A stretch of DNA of 53,189 nucleotides from Candidatus Woesebacteria bacterium GW2011_GWB1_39_12 (GTDB taxonomy: Bacteria > Patescibacteriota > Microgenomatia > UBA8517). Below are positions 42,959 to 51,400 of this stretch, piece by piece. The position numbers were made by a program, and so were the translations under genes. Position 1 is the first letter of the stretch, and each line of letters starts with the position of its first letter. The stretch lies in contig LBWB01000006.1 in assembly GCA_000993405.1 (NCBI GenBank), positions 1-53,189 of the forward strand. The letters are read 5' to 3'. The notes under the pieces are model-generated. The model did not search any database and was not told where the DNA came from. It was given only the letters and a program-made list of their open reading frames with translations.

Positions 42959-44422
42959 TTAACCCCCTCTCCTCAATACACTAGTAACTACTTCGCTGTT
43001 TCTTCTTAGGTAGTTCACTAGATCTGCAAATAATTTCGATGAAAAAATTAGATCATCAAACTGTTTTTTATAATTTGTATTAGTTTGATATGTTAAGATT
43101 ATTGATTCCATCTCCCTTTTCAAATCTTCTTTCCGCGTTTCATTCCAAATGCCAGCCCATAAAGCTGCCAGTATGACGACATTTATGGTGACAGGAATTA
43201 TCATCTCTGAACTCTGATTGAAAAATACGTCTAATTTCTCCCCCAAAGCAAGAATCTTGCGAGCATTTTCTCCAACCTCCGCACCGAAATGCAAAAATTG
43301 CTTCATTCGCTCATAGCTGACCAGAAATATAGACACTTCTCTGCTTACGTCTCTTAATAAAGGCGATTGTGTTTGATGTCCAACTCTACTCACTGATAAA
43401 AAGGGGTTTACTGCCGGCCTCTTGCCTTGATTGAAAAGTTCTATATCAAAAAAAATGTGTCCGTCGGTCATAGCCATTAGATTTGTTTGAACAAAACCGG
43501 AAAGGTCTCCTAAAATCGATTCAGCTAAAGGCAAGGCAGTAATAGAACCATTCTTAAAATTCCCAGCTCGTTCAAGAAGTCTCGCATGAAGATAAAAAAT
43601 ATCTCCGGGATAGGCAGACCTTCCGGGAAACCTCTTTGCAAGAAGAGATATCTCTCGATAGCATCTTGCATGAGAGGTTAGGTCGTCTAAAATCAGTAAA
43701 ACTTCCTTTCCTTGATCTCTAAAAAACTCGGCAATTGCCATAGCCGTATACGGCGTCAGATATATCAGTCCAGATGGGTCGGATGAACTCGAAGCAACAA
43801 TAATTGTAGTTTTAGCAATTTTTCTATCTTGAAAAAATTCGGTCAACTTTTGAATATCAATCTGTTTTTGTCCTATGACAGCATAAATACAAATAGTCCC
43901 ATAACTTGCCTGTGTAAGAATTGTTTGAAGCAAAAACTCGGTCTTTCCTGTTTTTCTATCGCCTATTATAAGTTCTCTCTGGCCACGACCCAAGGGAACA
44001 ACAAGATCTACTAGAGTTACACCGGTTTCTAGGGGTTTTTGAACTTGAGTTCTTTCCAAGATTTTAGGAGGATCTGTATCAACTAAACGTGTTTTAAGAG
44101 AAGTTAAGACTTTACCTTTATCTCGGGGATAACCCAAAGGATTGATAACTCGACCCAAAAGCTCTGTGCCCACTGGTACCTCAAAACTTTTCCCGGTTCT
44201 AACAACTTTACTTCCAACCCTGAGTTGGGCATTAGTTAAAAGGAGAATCTCGCTAAAACCCGGCGTAAGAGTTAAAACCTGTCCTATATCTCCTGTCTCA
44301 AAGACAACAATTTCTGAGGGATGAACCTGAGGAAGGCCTGATACATACACAATAGAATAGAAAGAGGAATCTACAAATCCGATCTCACCATAAGTATCAA
44401 GATAATGATTAAAATCATTCAT
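42959..44422 (-). CDS. atpA: F-type ATPase alpha subunit
   Basis: I use the ATG at 44422 (487 residues), three codons after a TTG. The nucleotide-binding P-loop is GDRKTGKTEF (about 154-163; usual form GDRQTGKTA), LLILDDLTSHARCYREISLL is Walker B with following motif, and SVSRVGHQTQ carries the arginine finger. The N-terminal barrel and C-terminal helical domain are present; the chain is somewhat shorter and more divergent than standard (about 500-515). It overlaps atpH by eight bases. Confidence 0.92.
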   Translation of the reverse strand: MNDFNHYLDTYGEIGFVDSSFYSIVYVSGLPQVHPSEIVVFETGDIGQVLTLTPGFSEILLLTNAQLRVGSKVVRTGKSFEVPVGTELLGRVINPLGYPRDKGKVLTSLKTRLVDTDPPKILERTQVQKPLETGVTLVDLVVPLGRGQRELIIGDRKTGKTEFLLQTILTQASYGTICIYAVIGQKQIDIQKLTEFFQDRKIAKTTIIVASSSSDPSGLIYLTPYTAMAIAEFFRDQGKEVLLILDDLTSHARCYREISLLAKRFPGRSAYPGDIFYLHARLLERAGNFKNGSITALPLAESILGDLSGFVQTNLMAMTDGHIFFDIELFNQGKRPAVNPFLSVSRVGHQTQSPLLRDVSREVSIFLVSYERMKQFLHFGAEVGENARKILALGEKLDVFFNQSSEMIIPVTINVVILAALWAGIWNETRKEDLKREMESIILTYQTNTNYKKQFDDLIFSSKLFADLVNYLRRNSEVVTSVLRRGG

Positions 44423-44894
44423 GTTGGGCAAGCTTTTTTAAAATTTCTTCTCTATCCTCTTCAAATTCTTTCTCAAAGATTCTTTTGAATGAAAAGTCTC
44501 TGAATACGCCTTCATAAATTATTTCTACTCCTCCAATTAATTGAGGATCGTAGGAGAGATTAAGAATTATTTTGCCTCCGGTTGATTGTCTGATAAATGA
44601 TGCAATCGTATCAATTTGATCCTGTGTGGGTTCATATGCGAGAGTAAGGTAAACGTCCTTTAGGTTTTTAAGCTCTTTTTCTAAACCCCGCAAAAAGGCT
44701 TCTTTATCTACATCAGGCTTACTTAATTCTTCCGTTAAATATGAAGAAACCCAGCCTCTTATCCTGTTTTGTAAAAGTGAATTAAAACCAAGTCCTTTTT
44801 CCTCATATAAACCAGAAAGAAGAATTTCTATTTCTAACAATAGTTTCTCTTTATCTTCAAGTGTTCTCAACTTATTTAGTATCTGATCGTACAT
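44415..44894 (-). CDS. atpH: F-type ATPase delta subunit
   Basis: I place the start at the ATG at 44894 (MYDQILNKLRTLED), since the open frame further upstream overlaps atpF in a different frame. About 159 residues: a helical N-terminal domain, then the C-terminal domain with LSYDPQLIGGVEIIYEGVFRD, the delta signature (usually DPxLIGGxxxxxGxxxxDGS). It links F1 to the b stalk. Overlaps atpF by 23 bases. Confidence 0.82.
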   Translation of the reverse strand: MYDQILNKLRTLEDKEKLLLEIEILLSGLYEEKGLGFNSLLQNRIRGWVSSYLTEELSKPDVDKEAFLRGLEKELKNLKDVYLTLAYEPTQDQIDTIASFIRQSTGGKIILNLSYDPQLIGGVEIIYEGVFRDFSFKRIFEKEFEEDREEILKKLAQHE

Positions 44895-45579
44895 ATGTAT
44901 CCTCGGTGCTTTTAACTCCAAATACGCCTTGTCTCTTTGCTTCCTCCAAAGCTTTGAGGACGAGTTTTTCATGCTCCTCTTTATTTATTTCCTTAGACAA
45001 AACTTTCCTTGCCACATCTTTCAGAATCAATATTATTGACTCATCAACTTGCTTAATTCTCTCCAGTTTGTATTTTTCGACCTCGGCCTCTACTTTTTGA
45101 TATGCTTCTACAACAATTTGTCTTGCATCCTTCTCTACTTTTTGTACTTCCTGGTTTAAATTCTGTCTAACAACTTCTATTTCTTTAAGAAAAAGTGTTT
45201 TGATATCAGACGGTATATTTTGTAGTACTTTGATGGACTCTTTTTCAGTCTTTTCCAGAGTCTCGTCATACTTATCTACATACATTTTCATAGATTTTGC
45301 TAGTTCTTCCTCTATTTTGGTCTCCAGATCTTTAGAAAAACTATCATTTCGAGTGAGCATTTCTCTTGCTTTAACATGAGCTTCTTCCAGTATCTTCTGG
45401 GCTCTTATTTGAGCCTGAATTAAGAGATTTCCAGTATCAACTGCCGACTTTTCCCCTTTAAAAGAAGTCAATTTACTTATTAATCTAAGATAGGAAGTAA
45501 TGATCCCAACCAAAAGCAATATTAAACTAGCTAAAACTAGAAAAACTATGTAAATTAAACTTTGATCAATGGTTATCAT
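44872..45579 (-). CDS. atpF: F-type ATPase b subunit (stator stalk)
   Basis: I use the ATG at 45579 (235 residues). One membrane helix (about 7-31; IYIVFLVLASLILLLVG) is followed by a long charged coiled coil to about 200. This is longer than the usual 156-170 residues. It lies between gpmI and atpH in the usual b-delta order. Sequence identity to b is weak, as is normal; the call rests on topology and position. Confidence 0.78.
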   Translation of the reverse strand: MITIDQSLIYIVFLVLASLILLLVGIITSYLRLISKLTSFKGEKSAVDTGNLLIQAQIRAQKILEEAHVKAREMLTRNDSFSKDLETKIEEELAKSMKMYVDKYDETLEKTEKESIKVLQNIPSDIKTLFLKEIEVVRQNLNQEVQKVEKDARQIVVEAYQKVEAEVEKYKLERIKQVDESIILILKDVARKVLSKEINKEEHEKLVLKALEEAKRQGVFGVKSTEDTYVRSDTK

Positions 45580-45586
45580 ATATTTA

Positions 45587-47281
45587 CTAAGAATTCTGAG
45601 CCTCAATATGTAACAAATTTCTACCCGTCATTTCTTGGGGTACGCTAATTCCCATCAAATTCAAAATTGTCGGAGCAACGTCAGCAAGTGCTCCTTTGGA
45701 TAGATTTATCGGATTGTCTTGAAATCTTTTCGAGACAATTATTATCGGAACCGGATTATTTGAATGGTCTGTATTAATTGCACCTTTGGAACTTGTGTAA
45801 AAATACGTTGTCGAAGGAAATGTTAAAAGTTCTTCTGCGTTGCCGTGATCAGCTGTAATATAAAAAGTTCCATCCATATCGAGCACAAATCTTGCCAATT
45901 CTCCGATATATTTATCAACTAACTCAACGGCAACAATCGTCGCTTTCAGGTTACCTGTATGAGCAACCATATCAGGATTTGCAACATTAACCACCGTAAA
46001 GTTATAAATTCCCTTCTTAATTTGTTTTTTGAACTCGGATGCAAGTTTTTCTAGCGACATTTGAGGTCTAATGTCGTAAGTTGGGACTTTCGGAGAAGGC
46101 ACTATGATAACGTCCTCACCTTCTAACTTTGATTCATTCATTCCGTCAAAATAGTAAGTTACAAATCTCTCTTTTTCGCTCTCGGCCATCCTAAGCTGTC
46201 TCAAACCCACCTCCGCCAAACACGCTGAGATCGGTTTTTGAATAACTTCCGGTGCGAATGCGCACGCTGAAACAGGAAGTTTCTTATGATATTCAGTCAT
46301 GCTAACGAAAAATAAATTTTTTGGCATCTTAACCCTTTCAAAAGTCGTTCCAATATTGACTTGGCCCTCCTTTAAATTTGTAATAGGGTCGTAGCCAAAG
46401 TCAAAACTCTTCAGGGTCTCAAAATCGGGCATCACAAAAGCCATACTCAGCTGCCTCGGTCTGTCAATACGATAGTTGAAAAGTATAACTGCGTCATTAT
46501 CATCAACTGTGGCAATTGGACCTGACTTATCCGAAACCACTGTAGGTTCAATAAATTCATCGGATTGACCTTTCTGATATGCAGCCTTGACTGCCTCAAT
46601 TGACGAATAAGCCTGAATTCCCACTCCTAAGCAAATTGCTTTATACGCTTTTGCAGTTCTATCCCAACGTCTGTCACGATCCATTGCATAATACCTACCG
46701 CTAACAGAAGCAACTCTTCCAATTCTTAGTAAATGTAGGTTGTTTTCTACCTGTTGAATTATCTCTATCCCCTCTTTAGGAGGTGCGTCACGACCATCAG
46801 TAAAGACGTGCAGATAAACATTCTTTAGATCTTCTTTTTTACAAAACTGTAGGATAGCGTATAAATGCGCCATTGAAGAGTGAACGTTACCGGAGCTGAC
46901 CAGACCCAAAATGTGTAGCTTTGAATTAAATCGCTTTATATGAGCCGCGGCTAAGAGCAATGCTCTGTTGTCAAAAAAAGTGCCTTTTTCTATTGCTAAG
47001 TTGATGCGCTTCAAATCCTGCAAAATTACCCGACCGGCCCCCAAAGTAAGATGCCCAACCTCGGTATTACCAACTTCATTAGCAGGCAAACCCACGCTCT
47101 CTCCTGATGCTATTAACTCTCCGTGCGGATAAGATTTTAAGAGCTCGTCATAGTTTGGAGTCTTGGCTAGAGTTATTGCATTACCTTCCGAAGGAGGAGC
47201 TAAACCAAATCCATCCAATATGAGTAAGACAACCGGTTTAACCTCAGATTTTCTTTTGCTAAAAAAAGGCAGGCGAAACAT
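45587..47281 (-). CDS. gpmI: 2,3-bisphosphoglycerate-independent phosphoglycerate mutase
   Basis: 564 residues, somewhat longer than the usual 510-515. LLILDGFGL (metal-binding Asp), GNTEVGHLTLGAGRVILQDL, the FTDGRDAPP loop, GRYYAMDRDRRWDRT, VVNVANPDMVAHTGN and ITADHGNAE are family motifs for the Mn-dependent alkaline-phosphatase-fold enzyme of glycolysis. The nucleophile position, normally Ser in GNSEVGH, is Thr here (codon ACC). Thr serves as nucleophile in some relatives, so the enzyme may be active. It is embedded in the ATPase cluster between the c-like gene and b, four bases from the former. Confidence 0.93.
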   Translation of the reverse strand: MFRLPFFSKRKSEVKPVVLLILDGFGLAPPSEGNAITLAKTPNYDELLKSYPHGELIASGESVGLPANEVGNTEVGHLTLGAGRVILQDLKRINLAIEKGTFFDNRALLLAAAHIKRFNSKLHILGLVSSGNVHSSMAHLYAILQFCKKEDLKNVYLHVFTDGRDAPPKEGIEIIQQVENNLHLLRIGRVASVSGRYYAMDRDRRWDRTAKAYKAICLGVGIQAYSSIEAVKAAYQKGQSDEFIEPTVVSDKSGPIATVDDNDAVILFNYRIDRPRQLSMAFVMPDFETLKSFDFGYDPITNLKEGQVNIGTTFERVKMPKNLFFVSMTEYHKKLPVSACAFAPEVIQKPISACLAEVGLRQLRMAESEKERFVTYYFDGMNESKLEGEDVIIVPSPKVPTYDIRPQMSLEKLASEFKKQIKKGIYNFTVVNVANPDMVAHTGNLKATIVAVELVDKYIGELARFVLDMDGTFYITADHGNAEELLTFPSTTYFYTSSKGAINTDHSNNPVPIIIVSKRFQDNPINLSKGALADVAPTILNLMGISVPQEMTGRNLLHIEAQNS

Positions 47282-47285
47282 AATT

Positions 47286-48062
47286 TTAAAAAATAAGAAT
47301 CAGATAGGCAATTCCTAGGCCAACTAAAATAATAACAATCGTTAACGTAATATTCAAAACTACTGTTAACTGTATCACCCTTTTGGCAAGCGGGTTTCTT
47401 CCTATTGCTTCAATTCCGGTTCTTGACGCCCTCCCAAAATAAATCATGCCCAATGTGAATGCGATAAGTACAATTGCAACAGCCAAAAGATATCTCAGAG
47501 ATTCAAGAGGTTCAAATACAGGAACTGCAAGGCCTTGTCTTATAAACTGTAATAAATTTGAACCTGGTCCTGTCAGACCTGTCGCCGGATGAATATTGAT
47601 AGCTACCTGAATATTGCCAATTTGGTTTGGGTCACCGGAGGAAAACCCTTCCATTGCAGTTCCTATGATATAACCATTTCTTGTCGCTTTTTGCCCGATT
47701 CCGGAGTTTTCTGAACTCGTAATAGAGTCACCTTCCACAATATTCCCGTTTACTACCGATACTTTAACTTCCGCAATCCCACTTGTTAAAGCCAGTCTGG
47801 AATTTTCCAACTCAGTATCCTCTATGGCAACCGAAGGATTATCAACAATTACACCATAAATAGAAGTACTATAACTTTGATTGCATCTCATAAAACCACC
47901 TGATTGAGTGCAAATTAAGTCCCCTGCTTCTGCCTGGGTCTCATTAATGGGTATAGACAAGGCAAAGCCTGAAGAATTTATTTGAGCCGAAACACTCTCA
48001 GAAAATAATAGACTTATAAAAATAAGAAAAAATATTAATGTATTAAAAATTTTTATTTTCAT
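47286..48062 (-). CDS. Exported protein ending in an ATPase subunit c-like hairpin
   Basis: 258 residues. Residues 1-26 are a signal peptide (VSAQ). Residues 27-175 are a beta-rich extracytoplasmic domain with a single Cys pair (DLICTQSGGFMRCN). Residues about 190-209 and 229-256 are two membrane helices joined by the polar loop GRASRTGIEAIGRNPLAKR, strongly reminiscent of the subunit c loop (GIEAIGRNPEA type). The second helix has no Glu or Asp, the ion carrier of a real c subunit; only an Asn is present. The gene sits where atpE belongs, first in the cluster. It may be a c-derived anchor or mimic. Known c subunits have no such N-domain. Confidence 0.7.
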   Translation of the reverse strand: MKIKIFNTLIFFLIFISLLFSESVSAQINSSGFALSIPINETQAEAGDLICTQSGGFMRCNQSYSTSIYGVIVDNPSVAIEDTELENSRLALTSGIAEVKVSVVNGNIVEGDSITSSENSGIGQKATRNGYIIGTAMEGFSSGDPNQIGNIQVAINIHPATGLTGPGSNLLQFIRQGLAVPVFEPLESLRYLLAVAIVLIAFTLGMIYFGRASRTGIEAIGRNPLAKRVIQLTVVLNITLTIVIILVGLGIAYLILIF

Positions 48063-48393
48063 TTTTGCGCTAATTCATTCGCTTAAACTAATCCTAGCCA
48101 TATTAATAAAAAAATGCAACATTCATCTATAAACATAAAAACAACTTTTTTAGTTTCAAGGTGATCTTAGATAAATCTTGCTCTAAATTCAATCAAATAC
48201 AATCTAATAATTTTTCCGCAATTTACCGCATTAGTGTCTTATATATATTCCGTATATTCTCCGTTTATCAATATTTAGCTTCGTATTTAATAAAATTCTT
48301 ACTACCTTACACTTTTCAGAAAATCTAAACCAATATCTAATTAGCTTCTAAAATTAATAACTTTTATTTTACCTTTCTGAAGCAAAAAGGATA
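48063..48393. other. AT-rich non-coding gap between the atp cluster and the giant gene
   Basis: About 330 bases without a gene. It has a TTTTTCCGCAAT word (48207-48218) as in the gap at 39860. It must contain the promoter of the atp cluster on the minus strand, which I cannot pick out. Nothing else is seen. Confidence 0.4.
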
Positions 48394-48424
48394 TTGACAA
48401 GCTCTTATAAAACTGTCTTAATAA
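48394..48424 (+). promoter_or_regulatory. Promoter of the HTH-surface protein gene
   Basis: A consensus TTGACA (48394-48399) is followed 18-19 bases later by TTAATA/TAATAA (48418-48424). The long spacer is the type used by MerR-family regulators. Initiation would fall about 15 bases before the ATG. Confidence 0.5.
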
Positions 48425-48458
48425 ATTTGGACATTTTAAATATTAATGTCCAAATTTA
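48422..48458. repeat. Perfect 14-bp inverted repeat over the ATG
   Basis: TAAATTTGGACATT (48422-48435) and AATGTCCAAATTTA (48445-48458) flank nine bases, and the right arm contains the ATG (48446-48448). In RNA it would bury the start codon; in DNA it is a plausible dimer operator at the initiation region. Confidence 0.85.
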
Positions 48459-51400
48459 AATCAACTTTTAAATATAAACGAAGCTGCCAAAATACTTAGA
48501 GTTTCAGCAAAAACACTAAGACGTTGGGAAATTAAGGGTGTTTTAAAACCCCAAAGAACTTCAGGCGGACATAGACGCTATCTTCTACCTGAAATCTATG
48601 CCTTTAAAAAGCAAAAAGGGAGTCATAGAATTACCAAGAAGCTAATTACCGGAGAAAGCAATGAACCTCTCCAAAATAGACGTGAACTTAGATTTGAAAA
48701 TATATTACTACCTCAAACCAAAATTGATATAAAGGATCTTGAATTCAGAAAACCCGAAGAAATAACATCCGCCAGCTATCAGTTCATTCCTAAACCTCAG
48801 AAAAATGTTTTTAGGTTAAGCCTGGCATTCTTAATTATATTTATCCTTATCTATACAACAACATTATCACCTGGTGGCATCAAACTACTGATTAAAGATA
48901 ACAAAATATCTCAAAAGATCTCCTCGCTTATCCAAAAAGAAAATCAATTAGGAGAAATAGAAAAATTAAAGGAAGCATTAGTAAAAGAGGAGATGTCAAA
49001 AGTCTTAGCTGCTACTTCCTTCACGAATGTATCTTTCGGTGTAAATGTTCTAAGTAATTTCAATGAAGACGCGAATTTTGCAGGTAATATTGCGGCAAAT
49101 GGGGGTAGTTTAACTACGACCTCTGCCAGCTTTAATCTTCTCAATACGACTGCGACAACTTTGAATATTGGTGGAGACGCAACCACGCTTAGTGTGGGTG
49201 CAACCACCGGAACCACATCGGTCAACAACACTCTAAATCTAGTTGGAAATACGCTAACCTCGGCAGATGATTTAACAATTGATCCCGGAGGAGGCGGAGT
49301 AAAAATCGGAACAGGAACCCAAGGCATAGTTGATCTAACAGGAGATGACCTTTATGTAACAGGAGATCTTGAATTAGACGGATCACTAGTCGTCGGAAGC
49401 GACTCTGTCAATGATTTAACTGGAACAGGTTTACAAGTTTCATCGGGAAGTTTACAGGCAACACTTGGAACATCAATTGAATCATCGGAAATATCGGACA
49501 GCACGATTCAGGAAGTAGATCTCAATGCATCAAACTCCCCCACTTCTGGATACACGCTGACTTACAATTCATCAACCTCAGGGTTTACTTGGACAGATTT
49601 GGCAAGTTCAACCACAATTTGGACAGATTCAGGAACAACTACCTATCTCACAACAACAACTGACGAACTCGTCCTCGGCGGAAGTTCTCCCTTATCTTCT
49701 GCGAAATTCTCAATTGATGGAGATACCGATCAAATCCAACTTTTATTGCAAGCAAATTCAACTCAAACCAGTAACGTTTTTGTAATTGAAAATTCAGCCG
49801 GTTCAGATATTTTTAGCGTTAATAATGACGGACTAGCAACATGGACAAGAACGTCAGCCGGTCAATGGGTTTCCTTTGACGATGGAACCGACCAGTGGGG
49901 ACTGTATAACCGCGCCGGAACCCCGGAAGGTTTCATCACCGCAAACACCGGGACGCTGGCGATGGATACAGCAAACGGAACTTTGTATGTAAAAACCGAT
50001 GACGGGGACGCAACCGATTGGGTTAACCTAGCAACGGGTGTCTCAAGTCCGTTTACATCAAGCGGCGGAATAATAGATAAAACAACGGTTAATGACAGGT
50101 TAAGACTTCAATATGGAGAAGCTACGGATACCCAGTTTGAGATAAACAATACTACTCTAGCAACTGCTCCGACTGCTGATGCAATCTTAATTAACTTAAC
50201 TGGAGGAAGTGGCATTGCAACAGATGGGATTGATGGGATTTACCTGAACCTAGAGGCAACAGATATAACAGGAGGCGGAACCGTAAGAGGTTTGGCAGTA
50301 GACCTTGACACGGTAGGTTCTCCATCCGGAGATGAAACGTTCGTGGGACTTGACATAGCAGCTCTAAACACTGCCACCTCGGCAACCGAGTACGCCTTAA
50401 GAATCGGAAACACCTGGGATGCTAACTTGGTATTAGCTGATACGACGAGCTTTGTCAAACTAGCCAACGGCGGAACTTTAACTATTGAAGATGATTCAGC
50501 GGCTGACGGAGTAGATCTTCTGACTTTAGTTGACGCAGGAGCCATCACCATCGGTTCCTCGGCAACAACCCAGCTTGTTATCTCAACAGATTCAACCGGA
50601 GACACCGAAATTCAACTGCCCAATGACTCAATTGCAACTGCCGAGATTCTTGATAACACAATTACTGCAACGGATTTAGCCGCAACACTCACCTTTACCG
50701 ACGGAGACCTGCTTGACCTGGATGCAATCAATGTTTCGAGTAATGCCGAGGGCATCTTTCTGCCTCAGGCCACGGCCTGTTCCTCGGGTACTGCCAACGG
50801 TCAGATCTGTTGGGATAACGATACTTTTGCTCTCTACGTCGGTAATGGAACCGGAGTGACTCTGATTGGAGGGACTGGTGGTGGAGACATAACTGCTGTT
50901 GGTAATATTACCTCGGGTGATGCCTTTACCTCGGGAACTCCGGGGTCTGAACTTTACTTCGCAACAGCCGGCTTTCTGGGACTTGGTTCAAGTACTGGAA
51001 GGATAACCTTTACAGACGCAACACCGGATGTAATTGACATAGAAGCTGCCAATCTGGACATCAATACCAATACCCTTTCCGGAACCACGGCGGTAATTAA
51101 CTTTGACGACTTTGACGTTGACGCCGACGGTAATGTAATACTGGCCCCAGATGCTCTGTCCGATGCTCTAACAATTACTCTACCCAACGCTGCCTCTCGG
51201 GGAATTGTCGTTGACGCGGCCACTAACGATAATAATCTTAATTCAACAACACAAGGAGTCATAAATTTAGCAGTGGATGCGGCGATAACGGCCGCTTCAG
51301 CAACCAACAACGGCATTTTTGTCGACTACGAAGCTTTGGATGACACTGATGCCTCAGATACTTTTAATGCCTTAACTATTGCCCTGACTTCAACCACCGG

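Noticed and set aside
44872-44972. Longer atpH start upstream of 44894
   Set aside because: That stretch is the coding end of atpF in another frame, and the delta fold begins at MYDQIL.
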